From contig MGQF01000069.1 in assembly GCA_001797745.1 (NCBI GenBank), positions 31,332 through 44,260 of the forward strand: a stretch of DNA of 12,929 nucleotides, given 5' to 3'. Of this stretch, positions 5,473-11,839 are shown one piece after another. Both the position numbers and the translations under genes were made by a program. The DNA is from Deltaproteobacteria bacterium RBG_13_52_11. GTDB taxonomy: Bacteria; Desulfobacterota; B13-G15; RBG-16-54-18. The notes under the pieces were generated by a model, which saw nothing but the letters and a program-made list of their open reading frames with translations, was not told the origin of the DNA and did no database searches. Every line of letters starts with the position of its first letter. The first letter of the stretch is position 1.

Positions 5473-5528
5473 AAAAAAGCAAGGGCACCAGCCATTCATC
5501 ACTGCTCATGATCTGGTGCCCTTGCTTT
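5473..5528 (-). terminator. Strong intrinsic terminator of the ABC binding-protein gene
   Basis: AAAGCAAGGGCACCAG (5476-5491) and its perfect complement (5513-5528) form a 16-bp stem with a 21-base loop. Read on the minus strand, the stem ends in a run of six T. It lies 62 bp past the stop of the substrate-binding-protein gene, so it should end that transcript and insulate the bacteriohemerythrin gene. Confidence 0.9.
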
Positions 5529-5589
5529 ATCTCTCAAGACCTTAGCTGAGGTAGCGCGTGGTCTCTCGAGTTTATGCCAAACTCCATAT

Positions 5590-6810
5590 CTATTTCTTCT
5601 TTGGCCACGCAGGTTTTACTATAGGGGTTGCCGTGCGCTTCTTCCCCTGATCTACGACTTCAAAGGCCCCCTTTTGCCACTGCCCTATTTCACCGGGATG
5701 ATTGACAAAGATCTGCCTCTCATCGTACCAGAACGGCCCCAAGGCCGTGTCAAACTTCGACTTAGCCATGATGTCCCTGATCTTCTTCTGGTCGATGGTG
5801 CCGGCCTTCTCTACCGCCTGCTTAAAGTGCTGCATCGAAGAGTAAAAGTAGAGCGCACCCCAGTAATTACCTATCTCTTTCCCTGTAACCTCTTTGTAAT
5901 GCTCAGCGAATTTCTTGGCTCCAGGGGAGGTCTTCTCGTTCCAGGCACCACCACACATGACCCCCTCTGCAGCCGGGCCAAACGCATCTTTATAAAACGT
6001 AAAGGCAGGCCCCACGCTGAGGAAGAAGACCTTAGGATTGTAGTCAATCCCCATCGCCTGTCCGGTAACGAGCATACACTCATCAGGATAGCTGAAGCCA
6101 CAAAAGGCGTCGGCGCCAAGGGCCTTAGCTTGTTTCAGCAGAGGGGATAGATCCTTCACACCCATTGGGTACTCCTTTTTCAAAACAACCTCCAATCCCC
6201 GTTTGGTAAATTCTGGGACAGCGCGACCTACATATTCTACGCCATGGAGGTCTCCAATGAAGATAATTGCCACCTTCTTCACCCCGAGTTCCGTGAGGAT
6301 GTCAGCCAGCGTTGGCACCTGGGTCTCGGAAAAATTCAAGACCTGAAAGAAGTAGGGCAGCTTAACCTCCTTGAGCTTCTCCGCCCCTCCGGCACCGCCG
6401 ATGAGTATATACCCATGTTTATTGGCAATCGGGGCAGCAGCAAAGAGCATTGCAGTGCTCCAGGGTGGTAATATAAAGTCAACCTTATCCTCCGTGATCA
6501 ATTTTTCCAGCAGTTTCGTCATCGTGCCGACATCAGATTTATCATCGTATATGATAAGCTCTACGGGTAATTTTTTTCCATATTCTTTTACATAGATACC
6601 ACCTTCGGCATTGACGTCCTTAACCCATAAATCATAGTACGGCGAACTTGCTGCGGCGTTACCGGAAGCAAGTGGACCTGAAAGAGAGACTGCCTGGCCA
6701 ATACGAATTTTATCTTTGGGTGGTAGTTCCTTTTTTTGGGCACACCCACCACATAAGAACGTCACCGCTACCGTTAACACCACTAACCCAAGCAATACCT
6801 TGTTCTTCAT
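5590..6810 (-). CDS. ABC transporter substrate-binding lipoprotein, branched-chain amino-acid type
   Basis: The 406-residue product carries a lipoprotein signal: basic start, hydrophobic 'VLLGLVVLTVAVTF' and lipobox 'LCGGC' with Cys23. The mature part opens 'DKIRIGQAVSLSGPLASGNA' and continues with 'AEGGIYVKEYGKKLPVELI' and 'YDDKSDVGTMTKLLEKLI', the signature of the LivJ/LivK-like periplasmic binding family (type 1 fold). The hinge and second lobe ('TLADILTELGVKKVAIIF', 'LSPLLKQAKALGADAF') are intact and the length is typical. Such proteins capture amino acids, short amides, aromatic acids or other carboxylates for import; the ligand is not readable. No permease or ATPase genes adjoin it, so it is an orphan here. 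The start has GGAGGG upstream, and a perfect palindrome overlaps the leader. A strong terminator follows. Confidence 0.93.
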   Translation of the reverse strand: MKNKVLLGLVVLTVAVTFLCGGCAQKKELPPKDKIRIGQAVSLSGPLASGNAAASSPYYDLWVKDVNAEGGIYVKEYGKKLPVELIIYDDKSDVGTMTKLLEKLITEDKVDFILPPWSTAMLFAAAPIANKHGYILIGGAGGAEKLKEVKLPYFFQVLNFSETQVPTLADILTELGVKKVAIIFIGDLHGVEYVGRAVPEFTKRGLEVVLKKEYPMGVKDLSPLLKQAKALGADAFCGFSYPDECMLVTGQAMGIDYNPKVFFLSVGPAFTFYKDAFGPAAEGVMCGGAWNEKTSPGAKKFAEHYKEVTGKEIGNYWGALYFYSSMQHFKQAVEKAGTIDQKKIRDIMAKSKFDTALGPFWYDERQIFVNHPGEIGQWQKGAFEVVDQGKKRTATPIVKPAWPKKK

Positions 6811-6821
6811 GCTATCCCTCC

Positions 6822-6835
6822 TTCTAACGTTAGAA
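6822..6835. promoter_or_regulatory. Perfect 14-bp palindrome beside the binding-protein ribosome site
   Basis: TTCTAACGTTAGAA is a perfect inverted repeat that abuts the GGAGG of the substrate-binding-protein gene, 12 bases upstream of its ATG. It may be an operator for a dimeric repressor such as a TetR-type protein, or it could affect translation. The upstream gap to the CMD gene (6836-6985) also contains a stray minus-strand AAGGAGGTG with no good start codon after it. Confidence 0.45.
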
Positions 6836-6985
6836 TAATTACCTTCCTACATACTTTATACTCAGTTCCTTTTCTTCCGATGTACACCTCCTTTCTTAAT
6901 CTCTTAACGCGATTATTGATCTCTAACCTTACTTCACTTCTTACTGCACGTTCAACAAAATATATCTGGCCCCCTTGACTTCCCT

Positions 6986-7294
6986 CTATGTCATCCTCTT
7001 GTAGGTCGAATAGGCTTCCATGAAGGTTGGGAATCCTGCTGTCTGGATTATGAGAAGCAGTGTGTGCTTGATCTCTGCCTCTGTCGCCCCTGCTTTTCGT
7101 GCCTTCACAATATGTGTTTCAAGGGCTAGCGCATGTCTGCACGCTCCTGAGACTGCCAGCTTGACAAGCCAACGAACCTTTTCCGGAAGTGGCCCTCCCT
7201 CTTCGTGAATCTTCTTTCCCAAGGCCTCATGTCCCTGATAGATCTCGGGAAAATCCTTCTTAAAGACCGTGAAGATTTCGTGCAGATCGTCCAT
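6986..7294 (-). CDS. Carboxymuconolactone decarboxylase (CMD) family protein, second copy
   Basis: The 102-residue product is a compact CMD domain. 'LPEKVRWLVKLAVSGACRHA' (36-55) is followed by 'LALETHIVKARKAGATEAEI' (56-75) and 'KHTLLLIIQTAGFPTFMEAY' (76-95). The 'E-T-H' and 'AGATEAEI' elements are the family hallmarks. Cys52 is present but the second cysteine of the AhpD CxxC is replaced, so a thiol peroxidase activity is doubtful. The start has GGAGG upstream. It lies 175 bp upstream of the ABC binding-protein gene on the same strand. It is clearly diverged from the CMD protein at 463-864 (shorter N-terminus, different core), so it is a separate family member and not a recent duplicate. 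Confidence 0.88.
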   Translation of the reverse strand: MDDLHEIFTVFKKDFPEIYQGHEALGKKIHEEGGPLPEKVRWLVKLAVSGACRHALALETHIVKARKAGATEAEIKHTLLLIIQTAGFPTFMEAYSTYKRMT

Positions 7295-7645
7295 GGCTCC
7301 CTCCTTAATACTATTTAAGAGACATAAGACTCACGCTATTGCCAAACAGCAAAGCATTAGAGACGTTGGTTCCAAGAATGCATAACTTATCTCGCGAAAT
7401 TAAGTAGATTCTACCAAGAAAAAAGCACTGTGAGAACCAACGTCCCCAAAATATCTTGTGGCAAAACAAGCAATCCACCGATGGGCTATCTATTCTTTAG
7501 ACCCAACAGGATATTTTTGTCTTGACAAAGCCAGCTTTTTTATAGATGACCCTCTTCTAGTGACTATCTTCCCGAAGTGTGGCAGTTCACATTGGGATAC
7601 TTGAACCTCTTCTCTTACCTATATCACAATCGGGCTGAGTTCGGG
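7295..7645. other. 351-bp spacer with repeat element A and a TTTGTC palindrome
   Basis: Besides element A, the gap contains TTTGTC-TT-GACAAA (7516-7529), a perfect inverted repeat that could be an operator for the downstream minus-strand CMD gene; its TTGACA also looks like a -35 box on the plus strand, but no gene follows there. I see no coding frame or convincing terminator for the cupin gene. The plus-strand open frame beginning at 7577 is a shadow of the cupin gene. Confidence 0.45.
7359..7446. repeat. Inverted-repeat element A (REP/MITE-like)
   Basis: GACGTTGGTTC (7362-7372) and its exact complement GAACCAACGTC (7434-7444) bound an 88-bp segment. An inner ACTTA/TAAGT pair could form a branched fold. 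The right terminus (GAGAACCAACGTCCCC) matches that of element B (GAGAATCAACGTCCCC) at 11802-11817 with one difference, and the sequence just inside also resembles it. No transposase is present. From memory, GGGGACGTTGRTTCTC ends are common in genomes with REP-associated tyrosine transposases; the mobility mechanism is inference. Confidence 0.65.
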
Positions 7646-7984
7646 CTATTTGGGGTTCGGACTGAAGACGACCAGTATAGTGGTCGGGTCACTGCCGATG
7701 GCCTGAAACTCGCGTTCTTCACCGGCGGGAATGTATATCGCATCGCCCGGTTCCAGGATGAATTCCTCGCTGTTGGTTTTAACCCGCAACGATCCGGTGA
7801 GCCCGTAGTAGATAAGCTCCCCCGGCGCGGCGCCCTTATTAACGCCACCGCCCGGCACAAAATGAGAAATAATGAAGCTTACGCGCTGGGTGTCTTTGCC
7901 GGCCGCCAGCATGGTGATACCTGCTTGACCGTAGTGGCCCGGTGCCTGGTCTGGTTGACCTTGTCCCTTTTTAACCAGTTTCAT
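7646..7984 (-). CDS. Cupin-fold protein
   Basis: The 112-residue product is a single cupin_2 barrel. Motif 1 is partly altered: 'SFIISHFVPGGGVNKGAAPG' (residues 36-55) lacks the usual HxH pair that binds metal, keeping only Glu56. Motif 2 is well kept: 'EFILEPGDAIYIPAGEEREF' (74-93), but the final His is replaced by Glu. The incomplete metal site suggests a small-molecule binding or non-metal role, or metal binding through unusual ligands. Length is normal. An AAAGGATGG ribosome site precedes the ATG. It follows the collapsed SDR gene with a 50-bp gap in the same direction, so the pair likely formed one operon, probably driven from the promoter at 8360-8389. The fold is confident; the function is open. 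Confidence 0.85.
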   Translation of the reverse strand: MKLVKKGQGQPDQAPGHYGQAGITMLAAGKDTQRVSFIISHFVPGGGVNKGAAPGELIYYGLTGSLRVKTNSEEFILEPGDAIYIPAGEEREFQAIGSDPTTILVVFSPNPK

Positions 7985-8034
7985 GATATACCATCCTTTC
8001 TATATCTGTCTGTTGTCTTGAATACCCCCGGTAT

Positions 8035-8277
8035 CTAGACGATATAGCTGCGTCCGCCATCAGCATATATAATCTGGCCGGTCATGTAGTCCGAGGCCGG
8101 GGAGGCGAGAAAGACGCAAGCCCCGATGAGTTCCTCAGCTTTGGCCAGACGTCCTATCGGATGTAGGGAAGCGGCCTTAGCCCCCTGCCGGGCCAGCCCC
8201 AGGGCCAGGGCCTTGCCGATACCGCCGCCGCCGATAACCACGGCCACTTTGCCGTCCAAGCTAAAAATGTCAGCCAT
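8035..8277 (-). pseudogene. Short-chain dehydrogenase/reductase collapsed to its two ends
   Basis: The start chosen is the ATG at 8277, with AGGAGG nine bases upstream; an in-frame ATG at 8286 abuts that site. The 80 residues read 'MADIFSLDGKVAVVIGGGGI' and 'GKALALGLARQGAKA', the N-terminal Rossmann strand and helix of an SDR, then jump to 'SLHPIGRLAKAEELIGACVF' and 'LASPASDYMTGQIIYADGG', the typical SDR C-terminus. Family members are about 250 residues, so about 170 central residues, including the NAG strand, the catalytic Ser and the YxxxK pair, are missing. The join keeps the reading frame. The glycine motif is also one residue short of TGxxxGIG and the Thr is Ile. An active dehydrogenase is not possible; a small leftover protein may still be made. 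It lies upstream of the cupin gene. Confidence 0.85.
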
Positions 8278-8359
8278 ACCGTGCATCCTCCTGTTTTCTT
8301 TTTATTCCTTATGAGGATATCACTACATACCATTACTACACGGTAAGGTAACCATAGAT

Positions 8360-8389
8360 AGTATGTCAGGCTTGCTCTTGATTTGTCAA
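8360..8389 (-). promoter_or_regulatory. Sigma-70-like promoter for the SDR-cupin pair
   Basis: On the minus strand a perfect -35 box TTGACA (8389-8384) is followed after 18 bases by CATACT (8365-8360), four of six matching TATAAT. The predicted start is about 75 bases upstream of the SDR ATG, with no gene in between. It is the best promoter-like match in the window. Confidence 0.55.
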
Positions 8390-8584
8390 GCGGCGGCCGG
8401 GCTCCAGAAAAAAGTCTCTGTGATGAGATAGTTACGCGTCAGGCCTAGACTCTTCACTAAGTATTTCTTAACGAAAGAGAGTGCTACAGCCACCGCCCCT
8501 ACGGGACTATCTACGCCTATTGATGCGCTGCCCCTATTTTAACAGTCAACTGCTTCCTCGCTTGTTTCGCCATGTTCTCCTTAA
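8390..8584. other. Spacer after the PKD/CARDB gene, with a possible 18-residue ORF
   Basis: Right after the PKD gene's TAA, the minus strand has AAGGAG followed closely by ATG (8573) and an 18-codon frame (MAKQARKQLTVKIGAAHQ) ending at 8517. One frame over, an open stretch continues ('SFVKKYLVKSLGLTRNYL') up to the promoter. This could be the remains of a small gene, but support is thin. No clear intrinsic terminator is visible. Confidence 0.3.
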
Positions 8585-10147
8585 TTATCGTGTGATCTTG
8601 ACCGGGGCGGAAAAGAGCACGTCATACCCCCGATCATGACGTGCCACGATAGCAAACGTTGTATATTGTTCTTCAAATTTCTTCTTCCGAGGGATCTTAA
8701 GATCTTGGATCGAAACAGGATAATCCGCCCGTGCCGTGATATTATTGATCTTGAGGCCTTTTTTGAGAATGATATTTTCTCCATCTGTCTGTAAAGGTGT
8801 CCAATCGTAAACAACGTATAATTCTATCGAATTATTGCGGTAGCAGAAATTCTGTAACGTAAAAAAGAAATCAAATGCATCCCCCCCCGTGCAGTCAAAG
8901 GTGAATCGTTCTCCTTGCTTGAGGGTTGACATGCGTGCCCGGTAATCTCTGAGGCCGATATTCTGTGATACGAGAATATTACAGCAGGGGAGCATGGCAC
9001 CACGTGAAATCTCTCTTTGCAAAGCATTATTTTCCTCATGTAACTCATTTATTTTTCCGAGGGGATCGATTGTTACATAACACCGCAACGATGAAGCGTC
9101 CGCGGGCCATGCGATCTCGCGCCGATTTAACGTTATCCATGTCTCATCCGATTGTCTTAAGCAAACCTGATCTATGGTGATCGTTTTATACAATAAAGAG
9201 ACGGCCTGATGAAGGACATCTAACCTGAAATCAACCGGCCCTATATAATTGCTCCCGTTATTCCTCATTTTCACCTGCAGCTCATTAATATATTTCCCTT
9301 GATACATGCCTGTGGCCTTGATGTCGGTTATTTCTAAATCAGGGCGCGGGGCATAGGGGGGCGTTCCTCCCGCCTGCTGCATTTGAGTGCGCTGCACGGT
9401 TGCGTCTTTCATATTATTTTGCTCATTTATCTCATTAACCCTATTATTAGGATCAGCCGATACTGCAAAGGTAATCGCTGCTACATCTGCCGGCCATTCA
9501 ATGTCCCGGCCTATGAGCGTAAACGACTTTTCAGCCCCCTGCGTCAAGCAGAAGGGGTCAAGCGTAACCATCTCATCGAGCGTAAATTTTCCTCCGATCA
9601 GCTTGTCGATCCCAAGGATCCTGAATTCAAGGGGCCCCGTCCAATTAAGACCACTGTTTTTCAGCTGCGCGTTGATCTTCTTAATATATGTTTTCCCGGA
9701 TTCAGCCTTTCCCAGCAGCTGAATGCCCGTGACCTTCAGGTCCGGCTTTGTCGGCAAGGTGGCGGGCTCTTTTGCCCGTATCACCACGACGTCCCCCTCC
9801 GAGTACAAGCGGCCGTCACCCACGGTTAACCGGATAATCCATGCCCCAGCCACATCCGGTGAAAGGCGGCAGGTTTGCATGCCCTGCGCACCTGTCAACC
9901 TGGCACGTCCGCCCGGAGGGACAGCCAGCAAGTCCCACTGGTACGTGAGGGGGTCCCCCTCAGGATCAAAGCTCCCACTTCCGTCCAATACCACCATCTC
10001 ATAAGGTGCGACGGTTTGATCCATACCGGCTTGTGCCATGGGTGCACGGTTTGGGCCTGGTGTATGCCCGCTCATCGCGCGAGCAATCAGCGGCGTCAGC
10101 ATTAAGACTATCACCCCGATCAAAGCCACTATGTGTTTCTTTTTCAT
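8585..10147 (-). CDS. Exported protein with a PKD-like domain and two CARDB-like repeats
   Basis: The 520-residue product begins with a Sec signal peptide ('MKKKHIVALIGVIVLMLTPL' then 'IARA', cleavage likely near residue 24). Residues 33-125 form a PKD/REJ-like beta-sandwich: 'NRAPMAQAGMDQTV', 'VVLDGSGSFDPEGDPLTYQW' and 'GAWIIRLTVGDGRLYSEGD'. Two CARDB-like domains follow, at about 134-255 and 268-382. Each starts 'PDL.(V/I)T.I' and ends with a 'DP...(V/I)NE..E.NN' signature after 'WPAD'. Residues 385-520 form a further beta-rich domain without a match I can name ('RFTFDCTGGDAFDFFFTLQN'). No anchor, sorting signal or catalytic motif is visible, so it is probably a secreted or periplasmic adhesion or scaffold protein. 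AAGGAGG precedes the ATG. It appears to be transcribed alone. Confidence 0.88.
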   Translation of the reverse strand: MKKKHIVALIGVIVLMLTPLIARAMSGHTPGPNRAPMAQAGMDQTVAPYEMVVLDGSGSFDPEGDPLTYQWDLLAVPPGGRARLTGAQGMQTCRLSPDVAGAWIIRLTVGDGRLYSEGDVVVIRAKEPATLPTKPDLKVTGIQLLGKAESGKTYIKKINAQLKNSGLNWTGPLEFRILGIDKLIGGKFTLDEMVTLDPFCLTQGAEKSFTLIGRDIEWPADVAAITFAVSADPNNRVNEINEQNNMKDATVQRTQMQQAGGTPPYAPRPDLEITDIKATGMYQGKYINELQVKMRNNGSNYIGPVDFRLDVLHQAVSLLYKTITIDQVCLRQSDETWITLNRREIAWPADASSLRCYVTIDPLGKINELHEENNALQREISRGAMLPCCNILVSQNIGLRDYRARMSTLKQGERFTFDCTGGDAFDFFFTLQNFCYRNNSIELYVVYDWTPLQTDGENIILKKGLKINNITARADYPVSIQDLKIPRKKKFEEQYTTFAIVARHDRGYDVLFSAPVKITR

Positions 10148-10494
10148 CTGCCCCTCCTTTCATTACATGGCATCTATACTCCCCTCACTCTCATTTTCCG
10201 CGGGGAGAGGAGGGTATACGGCACCTTCCCCTCGCCTTACTATCTTCTCCCCAAGGCTAGAAAGTCATGATATATATTTCTCAGTAGATGGTAGCACAAA
10301 CAGGGACCCTAAAGAAAACATTGTTTCTGAATGAACTTACAGCTATTATTTGATTACTGACAGATACTCAGCATGGGCCACACGAACCATAGCTGAAGTT
10401 ACCACCCCCACAACCCATGCCCATTCTGCCCCCTGGCTAACCCATCTTCCTTGCCAAGTCAATTCAGAAACTACAAGCTCTTTTCGTCCCTATT
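10148..10494. other. 347-bp spacer with a leader hairpin and a Cys/Gly micro-ORF
   Basis: The gap lies between two minus-strand genes. Near the PKD gene, CTCCCC/GGGGAG segments (about 10180-10213) can form a leader hairpin about 35 bases upstream of its ATG. The middle contains an 18-codon frame listed separately. I see no intact terminator for the membrane-protein gene and no larger frame. Confidence 0.4.
10368..10424 (-). CDS. Possible 18-residue Cys/Gly-rich peptide
   Basis: An ATG at 10424 with AGGGGG six bases upstream opens the frame MGMGCGGGNFSYGSCGPC, which stops at TGA (10370-10368). Three cysteines and six glycines in 18 residues are unusual, and the end matches the thioredoxin CGPC loop. 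It could be a real small metal-binding or modified peptide, a broken fragment of a longer protein, or chance. No modifying enzyme or exporter lies next to it. The call rests only on the composition and ribosome site. Confidence 0.25.
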   Translation of the reverse strand: MGMGCGGGNFSYGSCGPC

Positions 10495-11646
10495 TTAAGC
10501 TTCTAATTCTACTATAAAACGATCTAAGAGGTTTTTGAATTTTTTGTCTATAATTATCTTACCATTTTCTTCTCTTATTAAACCTTCTTTAACAAAGTCA
10601 ATTTTGGGTATGTCTTTATAAGACTTATAACCTGTTTCAATTAACATCATATCAATGTAAAAATCAGGAACGTCAACGACATCTTTAGATTTAGGATCAA
10701 TATCTTTAAATTCTACTAAAAGTTTTTCTATTTTATTGGCTTTTTTATATTTTTTAATTTTTTTACTTAATTTTTCTTTATCTTCCAAAAGCGCTTGAAG
10801 CTGTTTCAATTTTTCTAGCCCGCCGAAAACATAATCATCTGCTAATATTTTGCTTTTACTTCTTTCTTTCAAAGATTCGATGCCTAGTATTTTTTTGGCC
10901 TCATTCCTACGCATTTTTGTTTTTCTGTTTTTTCGTAAACGTTCGATTGTAACTTCCAGAAACCCCACAGCTATAATAAATAATGCAACTGTAAAGAGAT
11001 ATCCGAGAAACCTGACAGCATGAATTAATATGTTGCCGTGTAAGAATTCAAGCAGAAAAGGCTTCCTACTTTTATCAGACCGAGGGTAAGCAGCTATAGT
11101 ACTAGGTATTCCTCCAATTTTTCCACAGGGAATTAGCTCTGGCAACGTGTTCCTCGGGTGTAAGACAAGAACTTCAAGAGTAAAAAACGCTCTTCTATCA
11201 AAGATGATCTTTCTAAATTGAACAGTGTCTTCCTTAAGCAATTGGGGGTTCAATTCCCTTTTGATATTATTATCATTGCTATCTATCAATCTTACCTCAA
11301 TAATTTTCCCGTTGCGTATTTGAAAACCCCAAATATCATATGAGGAATAATGATTCTCTAATATATCGACCCCGCCAGCATTTTCGATACGGATTGTGAA
11401 AATTCGAAGGTTTAGATCTTCCCCTTGGATATCTTTTCCCCGGAAACGAATAGTAAGATCCCTCAAAGGTTTATGAACATCAAGCACATTTGCTTCATTT
11501 GTAATTTCAAAAGAAATACTAGGCTTTCTTTCATGGGGAAAATAATAGCCAATTACAAAGGTTACACACATTCCGACGACACCAAGTACCCCCCAAAAAG
11601 TTGGCCCACCTACTTTTTTCTTTAACCATCCTATCATCTTTTGCAT
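10495..11646 (-). CDS. Two-pass membrane protein with Ig-like and coiled-coil parts, unknown function
   Basis: The 383-residue product has a first membrane helix at about 17-36 ('FWGVLGVVGMCVTFVIGYYF') and a second at about 209-231 ('AVRFLGYLFTVALFIIAVGF'). Between them, residues 41-185 are beta-rich ('KPSISFEITNEANVL', 'LTIRFRGKDIQGEDLNLRIF', 'TIRIENAGGVDI') and resemble a beta-sandwich found in many uncharacterised bacterial membrane proteins; this resemblance is from memory. After the second helix comes a basic stop (RLRKNRKTKMRR), a Lys-rich coiled-coil stretch at about 276-312 and a helical tail that includes 'VPDFYIDMMLIETGYKSYKD'. The gene is visibly more AT-rich than its neighbours, with many AAA and ATT codons, suggesting horizontal acquisition. 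It lies between a Cys/Gly micro-ORF and repeat element B, next to a NYN-nuclease gene. A sensor or effector role in defence is possible but unsupported by any motif. Confidence 0.8.
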   Translation of the reverse strand: MQKMIGWLKKKVGGPTFWGVLGVVGMCVTFVIGYYFPHERKPSISFEITNEANVLDVHKPLRDLTIRFRGKDIQGEDLNLRIFTIRIENAGGVDILENHYSSYDIWGFQIRNGKIIEVRLIDSNDNNIKRELNPQLLKEDTVQFRKIIFDRRAFFTLEVLVLHPRNTLPELIPCGKIGGIPSTIAAYPRSDKSRKPFLLEFLHGNILIHAVRFLGYLFTVALFIIAVGFLEVTIERLRKNRKTKMRRNEAKKILGIESLKERSKSKILADDYVFGGLEKLKQLQALLEDKEKLSKKIKKYKKANKIEKLLVEFKDIDPKSKDVVDVPDFYIDMMLIETGYKSYKDIPKIDFVKEGLIREENGKIIIDKKFKNLLDRFIVELEA

Positions 11647-11688
11647 TTGCGTCGCCTCATTGAAGGTTTCTTTGCCGTGACGAATAGA

Positions 11689-11818
11689 GGGGACGCTGGT
11701 GTACGGACAACTTCCTTACCTGCCTTTGCTAAGTACCTTATGCACCTACGTCCCGTAGTTTTCCGACCGCCGTCCTGCTAACTGCGAGAGAAATGCGGTC
11801 TGAGAATCAACGTCCCCC
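11689..11818. repeat. Inverted-repeat element B (REP/MITE-like), structured
   Basis: GGGGACGCTGGT (11689-11700) and ATCAACGTCCCC (11806-11817) are inverted copies matching at 10 of 12 positions. Inside are two more exact inverted repeats: CTACG-TCC-CGTAG (about 11746-11758) and GACCGC/GCGGTC (about 11764-11799), so the unit can fold into nested hairpins. The right end is nearly identical to that of element A (7359-7446). It fills most of the 193-bp gap between the NYN gene and the membrane-protein gene. Confidence 0.65.
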
Positions 11819-11839
11819 ACTATCTTCCCGGGAGGCAGA

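Noticed and set aside
5674..6150. 158-codon plus-strand frame inside the ABC binding-protein gene
   Set aside because: It is antisense to a well-supported lipoprotein gene and shows no family features.
6811..6985. Open minus-strand frame of about 70 codons running from the end of the second CMD gene to the binding-protein ATG
   Set aside because: It has no good start codon, its end is simply the ribosome site and palindrome of the next gene, and its residues are unremarkable. Probably chance.
7577..8038. 153-codon plus-strand frame
   Set aside because: It is the antisense shadow of the cupin gene, which has clear family motifs and a ribosome site on the minus strand.
9383..10334. Several long plus-strand frames opposite the PKD/CARDB gene
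   Set aside because: They are overlapping shadows of a gene with a signal peptide and recognisable domains.
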